A DNA stretch of 43,815 bases, taken from the NCBI GenBank assembly GCA_020845775.1, contig JADLFC010000167.1, forward strand, positions 1-43,815. Direction: 5' to 3'. Below the pieces are notes generated by a model. That model did no database searches, was not told the origin of the DNA, and saw only the letters and a program-made list of their open reading frames with translations. The translations under genes were made by a program, and so were the position numbers. Shown in pieces: positions 19,103-26,484 of the stretch (positions are counted from its first letter, which is position 1; the number at the start of each line of letters is the position of its first letter). The stretch comes from Deltaproteobacteria bacterium (GTDB lineage: Bacteria > Bdellovibrionota_C > UBA2361 > SZUA-149 > JADLFC01).

Positions 19103-19618
19103 CTATTGAGAAAATGATTCTCGGGCAAGTTTACTGATTTCGACATCAGAGCTCTTAATAAGGCCGCGTGCGTGGGGGATAAATTCGGGATCTTTTTTGG
19201 CGCGAGAAACGGCACCAAGAGCAAGGCGACGCCTTGCGGCTGTGTTCTTAACGACATCGATATTTTTTGCAATTAACCTCGCGTGACCAGCCCACTCTTT
19301 CGACTCCATGTCGGCTATAAGAGCCGTTTGAACTGCATCTTTATCGGCATAACCAAGTAGAAATTTCTCGGCTCGAACGCCAACAAACGGCCGGTTTTCA
19401 AGCTTCCTTAGCTCGAGGAATATCTTCACTAGCTCATCTTCACCTCCGGCCATCCGCTCCAAATCTTGTACAGTTGCCGTCATGTGCCGCATCCCAAGAA
19501 CGAGAGCTATCTTTTCGACCTTGTCATCATCACTATGGGCAATCCTTAAACATGCCACGCTTAACATTAGAAGCGGCACAATCGCATACACTATCGCAAC
19601 TCTTACTATTCTGCTCAT
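19103..19618 (-). CDS. Hypothetical exported protein, 171 aa, helical
   Basis: Not recognised. The N-terminal segment (about 5-24, VRVAIVYAIVPLLMLSVAC) is a signal or anchor; the SVAC end is only a poor lipobox because position -3 is Ser. The rest is hydrophilic and helical, with pairs of helices (DMESKEWAGHARLIAKNIDV, ARRRLALGAVSRAKKDPEF, VEISKLARESFSQ) that look like HEAT-type repeats, usually protein-binding. The start is ATG 19618 with GGA 8 nt upstream. It follows the metzincin lipoprotein gene by 30 bp on the same strand and may be cotranscribed with it. Confidence 0.6.
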   Translation of the reverse strand: MSRIVRVAIVYAIVPLLMLSVACLRIAHSDDDKVEKIALVLGMRHMTATVQDLERMAGGEDELVKIFLELRKLENRPFVGVRAEKFLLGYADKDAVQTALIADMESKEWAGHARLIAKNIDVVKNTAARRRLALGAVSRAKKDPEFIPHARGLIKSSDVEISKLARESFSQ

Positions 19619-19648
19619 AACACTAATCCAAAAACTTACCTAGAAATC

Positions 19649-21022
19649 TTAGTCCACTATGGCTTGCAAGTTAATCACCCCACCCTGCTGCGCGCTTAGA
19701 TCCTGCTGACTGCCAACTCCAGTAACAGGCGTAGGAAACATGTTATTCGAAACAAGCCCGCTGCCTCGACATGTCGCAATAGAATCACAAGTAGCAGTAT
19801 CAGTTAATCTATCCCCTTCGACAAATTCAAAATCCTCGGACACTATCTCTACAGGGTGCATTAAGCCCAAATAATGCCCCCCTTCATGCGCAAGCGTTTC
19901 TCCCAGCACAACCACTTCCTCATTACTAAACGAGCCATCGCCTCCTTGGTGCATCAAGAGGCTAATTGCTACATAGCTCGTACTAGCAACAATCGCCGAA
20001 CCAGGCCGCCCAGCGGCAACGCCTAAAACGCCAAGCGTTCCATCACCTCCGGCAACGACACTCGTGCTATCATCTTCAGAAATATCCTCACCTACGAAAA
20101 TGTTAAGCGCATCGATTTGAGCACCGTTGCTGTTAATGGCGTCCGCAATTAACGATGAACCAACGCTAGGACTTGGCACTATGCCGCTATCGCTACTCAC
20201 GTCAAACATCTCAATATCTAGCTCGACTCCACGAGAGGCGTAGACATCCCTCCAAACATCAATTGCGTTATTGAGTATTGCTACCGTGCTGTCCTTCTGT
20301 GCCTCGGAGCCAAGCAAGAAGATATTTGTTCGCAACACTCCTGACGTCAAATTAGCATCGCTTTTCGCAACGACAGTTGCATCAAAGTTAGTAGCAATAG
20401 CCTCGCCATTATCTAGGAAAACCAGAACCTGAGTGTAAACGCCGTCGATTAGCTGCTCATCAGCCAACCTGCTCGGATATGGCAGAGCATTTAAGTTATC
20501 AAATAAATTTAGCCCATCCGAAAATGGCGGCTCGTTTTCGAACAGGCTTTGTAAGGAAGCACTGCTCGGATTAAGCAATTCCAAAGTTCCAAGCATTACT
20601 CCGCTTTTCTGCGTTACTACCTGAAAACTAGTAGTATTGCTCAAACTGAGCTCAACTGTCGCCAAGCCATCCTCAGCACTGCGACCAGAAAACTCTACTT
20701 TCGTGCGAGTGACCCCGCCAGATGTGCCGGGATTGACATTAACCCTAACAGTGCTACCGCCACCAGAACCTCCACCACCTGTACCTGAACCCCCTCCACT
20801 GTCACTGCCACCATCATCGCCACCTCCACCACTCAGACCACCTCCACCCGGAATTGGCGACGGAGTATCCCCTAAGCCTATAGAATCGCCGTTACCGGAG
20901 TTTAGATTAGAACCAGTCGAACTATTGCCAGAGGTCTTAGCCGTCGTCCCAATTCCTGCGCCGTTACAAGCAGACAACAATAACAGTAAGGAAATACCTA
21001 GAGAGATAATTTTAAATCGCAC
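19649..21022 (-). CDS. Metzincin-type zinc metalloprotease lipoprotein
   Basis: A 457-aa secreted lipoprotein. The signal peptide ends in the lipobox LSAC, with acylated Cys19. A long Gly/Ser/Asp-rich linker (about 30-90) should be flexible and hold the catalytic part away from the membrane. A beta-rich region (about 90-240) follows, then the protease region with HEGGHYLGLMH (His379, Glu380, His383, His389) and a candidate Met-turn in SNNMFP (Met428), the pattern of the metzincin clan and close in style to pappalysins. The substrate is unknown. The start is GTG 21022. It is the second HExxHxxGxxH protein in the window; outside the motif I see little resemblance to the 1243-aa one. Confidence 0.82.
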   Translation of the reverse strand: MRFKIISLGISLLLLLSACNGAGIGTTAKTSGNSSTGSNLNSGNGDSIGLGDTPSPIPGGGGLSGGGGDDGGSDSGGGSGTGGGGSGGGSTVRVNVNPGTSGGVTRTKVEFSGRSAEDGLATVELSLSNTTSFQVVTQKSGVMLGTLELLNPSSASLQSLFENEPPFSDGLNLFDNLNALPYPSRLADEQLIDGVYTQVLVFLDNGEAIATNFDATVVAKSDANLTSGVLRTNIFLLGSEAQKDSTVAILNNAIDVWRDVYASRGVELDIEMFDVSSDSGIVPSPSVGSSLIADAINSNGAQIDALNIFVGEDISEDDSTSVVAGGDGTLGVLGVAAGRPGSAIVASTSYVAISLLMHQGGDGSFSNEEVVVLGETLAHEGGHYLGLMHPVEIVSEDFEFVEGDRLTDTATCDSIATCRGSGLVSNNMFPTPVTGVGSQQDLSAQQGGVINLQAIVD

Positions 21023-21049
21023 TTAGCATACCCGCCTTTTATCTCATAA

Positions 21050-21087
21050 ATGGCCCGTCGTTTAAACTTAGTAGTACGACAGGCCAT
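21050..21087. terminator. Hairpin between the HU gene and the metzincin gene
   Basis: Arms 21050-21061 and 21076-21087 pair over 12 bp with one mismatch around a 14-nt loop. On the minus strand it lies just after the HU stop and before the next gene start, a likely terminator or attenuator, but only TTTAT follows the stem there. The better T-run (ATTTTT) is on the plus side. Polarity is therefore uncertain. Confidence 0.5.
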
Positions 21088-21113
21088 ATTTTTCTCAAAC
21101 CAAAACCTGGCTC

Positions 21114-21770
21114 TTATAGCACCGCTTCTTTCAATGCCTTATTTGCCGTAAAGGCGATCTTTTTTCGTGCCGGTATCATCATCGGTTGCTGAGTTGCAGG
21201 ATTCCTACCCATTCTGGCCTTAGTCTTGCGAACTTGAAGTTTGCCTAAGCCAGGAAGTGGTATTTTATAGCCACTTTTTAAGCCGTTCTGAATCACAGCC
21301 ATAAAATCGTCATAAAACTCCTTCGTTTGACGCCGATTGTTAAAGCCACAGTAGTTCTGAACGCAGTCAAGAAACTCGCTCTGAGTATATTGCTTGGTCT
21401 CATCGTTCTTTGGAACGACTAAAACTGGCTTTGTAGGTGGTTTGGGAATAAACTTCGTCGGAGCTGGTTTTGCTGCTGCCTCTACTTTCTTTTGAGGCTC
21501 CTTTTTCCCATTAGCTACTTTTGACGCTACCTTCGCAGCCGCTCCCTTTTTCATAGCCCCCTTTGGCTGCTTTGTTGCTGCGGCTTTTTTTGCAGGCTTT
21601 GCAGCCTTTGGTGCAACCTTGCCCTTATTAGTTTTAGCTACGACCGGTTTCTTGGCAGATCCCTTGGCAGGTTTCTTCGACACTGACTTTTTTACCACCA
21701 CTACTTTCTTCTTTGCCGTAGCGGCTGTTTTTTGTTTAGCTGATGCGGTTTTCTTCACTTTTGTCGCCAC
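21114..21770 (-). CDS. HU/IHF-family DNA-binding protein with a long histone-H1-like Lys/Ala-rich N-terminus
   Basis: A 218-aa nucleoid protein. Residues 1 to about 105 are almost entirely Lys, Ala, Pro and Val in short KKxxAK/KPAKK-like repeats, resembling eukaryotic H1 tails and certain bacterial H1-like proteins. A Pro-rich hinge (about 106-120) leads to an HU-type domain (about 127-218): TQSEFLDCVQNYCGF, the turn PLPGLGKLQVRKTKARMGRNP and the Pro-containing DNA-intercalating arm (QQPMMIPARKKIAFTAN). The start is GTG 21770 with GAGAGG 6 nt upstream. The tail should bind DNA nonspecifically and help compact the chromosome. It is transcribed from its own upstream region. Confidence 0.92.
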   Translation of the reverse strand: MATKVKKTASAKQKTAATAKKKVVVVKKSVSKKPAKGSAKKPVVAKTNKGKVAPKAAKPAKKAAATKQPKGAMKKGAAAKVASKVANGKKEPQKKVEAAAKPAPTKFIPKPPTKPVLVVPKNDETKQYTQSEFLDCVQNYCGFNNRRQTKEFYDDFMAVIQNGLKSGYKIPLPGLGKLQVRKTKARMGRNPATQQPMMIPARKKIAFTANKALKEAVL

Positions 21771-21850
21771 GTGACACCTCTCTCTTTTAATAACTCTATT
21801 AGGAAAACAAATTACTTCTCACAACAAATCTATACCCGTTGCTAAACTCG

Positions 21851-21880
21851 TTTTTATGCAAGGTCAAGTGCTGTTGACAA
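21851..21880 (-). promoter_or_regulatory. Candidate promoter of the HU-family gene
   Basis: On the minus strand TTGTCA (21880-21875) and TAAAAA (21856-21851) are spaced 18 nt, about 80 bp upstream of the GTG start. Match to the sigma-70 consensus is moderate. Prediction by eye. Confidence 0.3.
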
Positions 21881-21995
21881 GCAAAATCAATCTTTTTGCA
21901 CAATAAAATTCAACTTCTCATCTCTGTGCGGATTCTTAGAACGAAAAAAAACAACTGCAGTACCACTCCACAAGGCACAGCTAACGCTCTCGAGC

Positions 21996-23177
21996 TCACG
22001 CGCGAACATTAGCAACTAGCCTTAATAACTCCTCGTATTCATTAACAATTTTACCCCAAGCGAATTCTGTTCTGGCCCGCGCATGAGCTAGCTTTCTAAA
22101 CCTTTTTAACGCGCTCTCGTCCATCAACACATCTTCTAAACACTTCCGCAGTGCTAGCGAACTATTTTTTTCATAAAGAAGTCCAGCGTCCCCTAACACC
22201 TCCTCGTTTTCAGGCGTTTTGTTCGCAATTATGCAGTTTGCAAATCCCATTGCTTCAACCAAAGCCGGATGAGTACCGCCAACTTCTGTAGCTTGAACAT
22301 ATACACGCGCACCAAGTTGCAAAGCACGATATGCTTCGCCAAAGCGATATCCCGCAAAAAGAACGCCCGGCCCAGCGATGCGCTTTAGACGCGCAATATA
22401 AGATCCAGCATAAGGAGCATCCCCAACTACAACTAGCGGTATCGAGTCCCTAATGCGCTGCGGCAACCCATTATAAGCCTCAATCACTACGTGCGCGTTG
22501 TTTTCCGGCTCTAGTCGACTAACGTATAATACATAGTTGTTTGGACTAACTCCCAAACTGCCACACACTTCGTTATTCCAAACGCAAGAGGATGCGGGAG
22601 CTACAGCACTGCAACTTAAATCTAATTTAGCGGTAATTTCCTGCTCTAAACACGACTCGTTGTAACCATAGCGTATGACCTCGGCCTTAACAGAGTACTG
22701 CTCAGCATAGTAATCGGCTATTACTTGAGCATCGGCAATTAGGCGGTTAGCGAACTTAACGGAAGCAATCTCGCCCAACTTGTACCAAAGCTTCCCAAGT
22801 TTATTCCATTTAGCGCGATGGCGCTCTATGCCATCGACATTAATTGCAACTGGTAGTCCCGCAAGGCGAAGAAGCCAAGCAAAAGGACTATTGGCTGCAT
22901 TGCAGACGAGCACTACATCCGCACGACGAAAACACAGATCGATAAAACACAATAGCGAGTGCAAAGGCGTTTCTAAGTATTTATGCCGTATAGCTGGCAA
23001 CAGTATAATGCGCACCCCCCGATAATATGGCTCATTATGACTAATCACGTGCGTACGGCCATAAACGAGAACTTCATGCCCTTTGGCCACGAGCCTTACC
23101 GAAAGCTCTTCGGCGAAAGTCTCAAACCCGCCATAACTAGCCGGTATTCCGCGAATGCCGCAAATAGCTATCTTCAT
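21996..23177 (-). CDS. Glycosyltransferase, DUF1972 / GT4-type
   Basis: A cytosolic GT-B sugar transferase of about 393 aa. The N-terminus MKIAICGIRGIPASYGGFET is diagnostic of the DUF1972 group found with GT4 domains, often rhamnosyl- or galactosyltransferases of cell-surface polysaccharides. The C-terminal GT4 half shows YVLYVSRLEPENN (donor-domain start), FAGYRFGEAYRALQLGARVYVQ and the EAMGFANCIIANKTPENEEVLGD region with the usual Glu. I use ATG 23177, because the family begins at MKIAI; an upstream GTG at 23210 adds 11 residues unlike the family. The gene is divergent from a GT2 glycosyltransferase 138 bp away, and both probably serve one glycan. Confidence 0.88.
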   Translation of the reverse strand: MKIAICGIRGIPASYGGFETFAEELSVRLVAKGHEVLVYGRTHVISHNEPYYRGVRIILLPAIRHKYLETPLHSLLCFIDLCFRRADVVLVCNAANSPFAWLLRLAGLPVAINVDGIERHRAKWNKLGKLWYKLGEIASVKFANRLIADAQVIADYYAEQYSVKAEVIRYGYNESCLEQEITAKLDLSCSAVAPASSCVWNNEVCGSLGVSPNNYVLYVSRLEPENNAHVVIEAYNGLPQRIRDSIPLVVVGDAPYAGSYIARLKRIAGPGVLFAGYRFGEAYRALQLGARVYVQATEVGGTHPALVEAMGFANCIIANKTPENEEVLGDAGLLYEKNSSLALRKCLEDVLMDESALKRFRKLAHARARTEFAWGKIVNEYEELLRLVANVRA

Positions 23178-23214
23178 CTTACGTTCCGAAAATTTGTAAC
23201 TGATAAGCACTCAA

Positions 23215-23253
23215 AATGCAGGCGGGCGATTGTGGCAATTGCCAGCCTGCATT
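23215..23253. promoter_or_regulatory. Nested palindromes between divergent glycosyltransferase genes
   Basis: The outer arms AATGCAGGC (23215-23223) and GCCTGCATT (23245-23253) pair perfectly over 9 bp. The loop holds TGGCAATTGCCA (23233-23244), a perfect 12-bp palindrome. Such symmetry between divergent genes suggests a shared operator or a cruciform. There is no T-run, so a terminator is unlikely. Confidence 0.45.
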
Positions 23254-23315
23254 AAACTCCACACCAGAAACCAGGCTCGTTTGTGTTTTTTTGTTATTAC
23301 TTCCATTTATTAGCA

Positions 23316-25331
23316 ATGTTGCGGCGCAGGCAATTTTTTAACTTTCCCTTTGCTACTACAAGAACTAAACTTACCTGGGTATATCGTCCCCTCGTATCCG
23401 TAATCCTACCCGTCTATAACCAAAGTGGTTTTATTACTAAGTCGATTTCCTCAGTTCTGGCAAACGATAATTATCCATTGGAACTAATAATCGTTGATGA
23501 CGGCTCTACCGATGAAATTAAAACCGCTGTTAAGCCATTCCTCGCTGATAGCCGAGTAACAGTTCTTCACGAACCCCATAGAGGACTTTGCGAGACTTTA
23601 AACCGTGGATTTTCGGCAGCAAAGGGAAGGTTCTTGACATGGACATCAGCCGATAACCGCTACCACTCCCGGGCTATTGGCATGCTTGCTGACTATTTGA
23701 TTGCTAACCCAAGCATAGGTTTAGTTTACGCGAATGTGGAGCTGATAGATCGCGATGGAAAGCCACTAAAAAACAGCTCCTATAGGCCGCAAAATCAGCA
23801 GACAGACGCCAGCCACAAACTTCTTCTCCCTTTGTCAGCGGATCTTTTAGCAGATTTTGGGGATAACTTTGTCAATGCTTGCTTCCTTTACAGGCGCTGT
23901 ATTCGAGACATGGTTGGAGAGTACGATTCGCGCCTTTTAGGGCACGAGGACTACGATTACTGGCTTAGGGCTAGTGTCGCCGCACCTTTATCTCACATCG
24001 ATACAGACGAAACATTGTACCTCTACTGTTTGCACGAGGATTCTCTAACTGCACAACTCGAGGCAAACGCACTTGCAGAAAAGGCTAAAGAAACTGCCTT
24101 TGAGGCAAAAGCCCATTTGGAGCATTTTAGAATGCCGCTCGAGATCGCACTTTGTTACAACCGTTCTACTGAGGCGCACCAGATGCAAGCCCTAATCTCG
24201 GCATCTTTGGAAGCCTCCGGAAACCGCTGCAGGGCGTCAACTGCAACTAAATCTCAAGACGAAAATGAGTCCTTGCTAGCGATTACAGAAATAACCGCCC
24301 ACGCTAAAGGCGCTAGTAGCACAGAAAACTCGCAACTGAGTGCTTATGCATTCAGGCCATTAAATTTTTCCACTAAACTTTGTTTTTCTCACAGCTCGCA
24401 CGAATCTCTTTTGGTAAACAAAGAAATACTTCCCTTCGTCGTGTCCAAATTTTCGCCGCTTAAATTTTTGGGAGCGAACGCAAGGTTGTCGCCGCACGCA
24501 TGGATGCTTCCGCCATTTAAGCTCCCCAATAGCCTGCGCATGGCAAGAGAGGGCAATTTTAAGGCAGTCACGCCTACAAAATCATCTCGCGCCACAGTGC
24601 TCATCTTTATGCCTGACAAAATAAGCCAAGGTTCAAGCAACCAAGGGGGATTATTGAGTTCGTCGATGGAAGACTATTGTTGGAAGATGAGCGTTCTAAG
24701 GCTTGTAATTTCAAGTATAAAGGATTTCACGTTTGTCGCACTTTGCAATAATGAATTGCAGCGCATGGCTGCTGACGATCTAAACCTGTCGCTAATAGAA
24801 AGCAAGTCGAATAGCAATCTTAGAATTATCGACCTTTCGTCTCAAAATGAAAATCGCGATCTCGTGGAGAAGTCAACTATGTATGTCTTAAGTAGCTGTG
24901 AAACTGTTCTAAATGTTAGCAGCACGCTGACAGAGATGTCTGCAATTATAGAACTGCGCGTTGAAGCGGCCATAGCTGCCCTAGCAGGCATTGGAATTAT
25001 TGCCCTCACAAGAGAGACACCAGAGTCTATGACAACTAACTTGGCATCGTGGATTAGTTCTTCAACACCTTCGCCCAGTGCCAAGGTGCCCCAGAGCGAG
25101 ATTCCCAACATTGCGTTAGACATGCCGCATCTAAGCGTTTTAAAGTGCCCGGATTTAGGCAGCTCGTTAGTGAGTTTTCTTAGCTCGGCCCTCAAAAAAG
25201 CTTTAATAGCGGCTACGAGCCAGGATATCGACCAAAAATCCCTCGAACAGTTTCTCTCTACGCTTACGCTGCTCGCTATGGGCCAGCGAATTTACAGCGT
25301 TCTCCTTGCAAAAGAACACTGTGCGGGGTAG
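23316..25331 (+). CDS. GT2 glycosyltransferase with a long unassigned C-terminal domain
   Basis: About 671 aa. The N-terminal third is a GT-A, family-2 domain: PLVSVILPVYNQSGF, the nucleotide-binding DDGSTD, WTSADNRY in the DxD position and HEDYDYWLR near the catalytic base. It would use a UDP- or dTDP-activated sugar. After about residue 270 come roughly 400 residues with no clear hit by eye. Near the end, VLNVSSTLTEMSAIIELRVEAAIAALAGIGIIALTRETPES vaguely follows the E-x7-E region of GT4 proteins, so the protein may be a GT2-GT4 fusion with a degenerate second half. ATG 23316 is preferred over GTG 23283; neither has a good ribosome site. It is longer than ordinary GT2 enzymes (about 300 aa). 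Confidence 0.8.
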   Translation: MLRRRQFFNFPFATTRTKLTWVYRPLVSVILPVYNQSGFITKSISSVLANDNYPLELIIVDDGSTDEIKTAVKPFLADSRVTVLHEPHRGLCETLNRGFSAAKGRFLTWTSADNRYHSRAIGMLADYLIANPSIGLVYANVELIDRDGKPLKNSSYRPQNQQTDASHKLLLPLSADLLADFGDNFVNACFLYRRCIRDMVGEYDSRLLGHEDYDYWLRASVAAPLSHIDTDETLYLYCLHEDSLTAQLEANALAEKAKETAFEAKAHLEHFRMPLEIALCYNRSTEAHQMQALISASLEASGNRCRASTATKSQDENESLLAITEITAHAKGASSTENSQLSAYAFRPLNFSTKLCFSHSSHESLLVNKEILPFVVSKFSPLKFLGANARLSPHAWMLPPFKLPNSLRMAREGNFKAVTPTKSSRATVLIFMPDKISQGSSNQGGLLSSSMEDYCWKMSVLRLVISSIKDFTFVALCNNELQRMAADDLNLSLIESKSNSNLRIIDLSSQNENRDLVEKSTMYVLSSCETVLNVSSTLTEMSAIIELRVEAAIAALAGIGIIALTRETPESMTTNLASWISSSTPSPSAKVPQSEIPNIALDMPHLSVLKCPDLGSSLVSFLSSALKKALIAATSQDIDQKSLEQFLSTLTLLAMGQRIYSVLLAKEHCAG

Positions 25332-25405
25332 ATACTTAAAGGACTTTCGAACATGGACGCAGAACGTCCAGGGTAGATTTTAATCGATTGGAGAAAGGAT
25401 AGAGA

Positions 25406-26200
25406 ATGGTTACAAAAAATATATTCCTAAAGAGAAAGAAAACACATGCTGGCATGTTAATGTCCAGCTTGCTTTTACTAGCTTCGTCACCAGCTATGGC
25501 ATTGGATACTGCTGAATTTGAGCAGCAGATGAATTCTTATTTGGCTAAACCAGAGAATGTCGAAAAGATTGGCGAGGTTCTCGAAGCTCATTTTAGGAAA
25601 AAGAGAGAGGACGAACAGAAGAAAGCTGCAGAGAGCGAGCAAAAAGAGCTGGAGGATCAGTTCAATAATCCTATTAAGCTAGATGTGAGCAATTCTCCGG
25701 CACGCGGCAAGGCCGATGCAAAAATTACCGTTGTTGAGTTTTCGGACTTTCAGTGCCCCTATTGTCAACGCGGCGCAAGCGTAATGGATGAGTTGTTAAA
25801 GGAATATCCAAATGACGTAAAAGTCGTTTTCAAGCATTTGCCTCTACCCTTTCATGCTCAAGCCAAGCCCGCATCGCGAGCAGCACTGGCCGCTGGCGAG
25901 CAGGGAAAATTCTGGGAAATGCACGACGCGCTATTTAAGAATCAGCAAAATCTAACCGATGAAGGATTTCTTGAGATGGCTAAAGGCATTAGCGGGCTTA
26001 ACGTAGATAAGTTCAAGGCTGACCTAACCGCCAACGCGAGCAAGTACGACAAAGTAATAGAGGATGACGTCGCATTGGCCACCAAGCATGGCGTTCGTGG
26101 GACACCTGGTTTTTTTGTAAATGGCGTGCAGGTGCGCGGCGCGCGACCACTGCCATACTTTAAGGACATCGTCGAGCGCTGGAAGACAAAACTTCAATAA
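25406..26200 (+). CDS. DsbA-family thiol-disulfide oxidoreductase (periplasmic)
   Basis: A 264-aa exported protein. A basic N-terminus and hydrophobic segment end SPAMALD (signal peptide to about 33). A charged helical linker follows (about 35-90, KKREDEQKKAAESEQKELED). The thioredoxin-like domain has EFSDFQCPYCQRG (Cys117/Cys120) and the cis-Pro loop in RGTPGFFVNGV, with the DsbA helical insertion between. It probably oxidises or isomerises periplasmic thiols. The architecture resembles BdbD/Com1-like proteins. GGAGAAAGG upstream of ATG 25406 supports the start. Its last 41 bases overlap the oppositely oriented RNHCP gene. Confidence 0.93.
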   Translation: MVTKNIFLKRKKTHAGMLMSSLLLLASSPAMALDTAEFEQQMNSYLAKPENVEKIGEVLEAHFRKKREDEQKKAAESEQKELEDQFNNPIKLDVSNSPARGKADAKITVVEFSDFQCPYCQRGASVMDELLKEYPNDVKVVFKHLPLPFHAQAKPASRAALAAGEQGKFWEMHDALFKNQQNLTDEGFLEMAKGISGLNVDKFKADLTANASKYDKVIEDDVALATKHGVRGTPGFFVNGVQVRGARPLPYFKDIVERWKTKLQ

Positions 26201-26483
26201 CTGCCTCGAAGCTATCCGCAGAGGCGGTCTTATTGCGGCGTTCAAACCCACAAGTTTGACATCTGTGTAAGATCGCCATCTGCTTTCCTCTCTTTTCTAT
26301 TGCTACTGGTTCCATTTCCCCTCCACAATTTGAAGCTCTATCGCCTGGATTATTGTCGACGTGTTTGCTCCATAGGCATTGTGGACAATGATTGGTATAA
26401 CCGTTTCCCTTAACTACTTTAGCACAACGAAAACAGGTAAAATCCTCCTTGCAGGCCGAAAACAGTTTATTAGCGTCGGTCAC
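26160..26483 (-). CDS. RNHCP-domain zinc-ribbon protein, 107 aa
   Basis: A small cysteine-rich protein with the RNHCP pattern: FTCFRCAKVV, then NHCPQCLWSKHVD, NPGDRASNCGGEMEP and HRCQTCGFERRNK. The paired CxxC/HCxxC motifs should bind one or two zinc ions. The family is of unknown function and is widespread in bacteria. The start is GTG 26483: GGAGA lies 7 nt upstream, and the spmA-spmB stop (TGA, 26487-26485) is one base before it, so translation is probably coupled. A TTG at 26513 is possible but less likely. The canonical Arg of RNHCP is Thr here (TNHCP). Confidence 0.85.
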   Translation of the reverse strand: MTDANKLFSACKEDFTCFRCAKVVKGNGYTNHCPQCLWSKHVDNNPGDRASNCGGEMEPVAIEKRGKQMAILHRCQTCGFERRNKTASADSFEAVIEVLSSSARRCP

Positions 26484-26484
26484 A

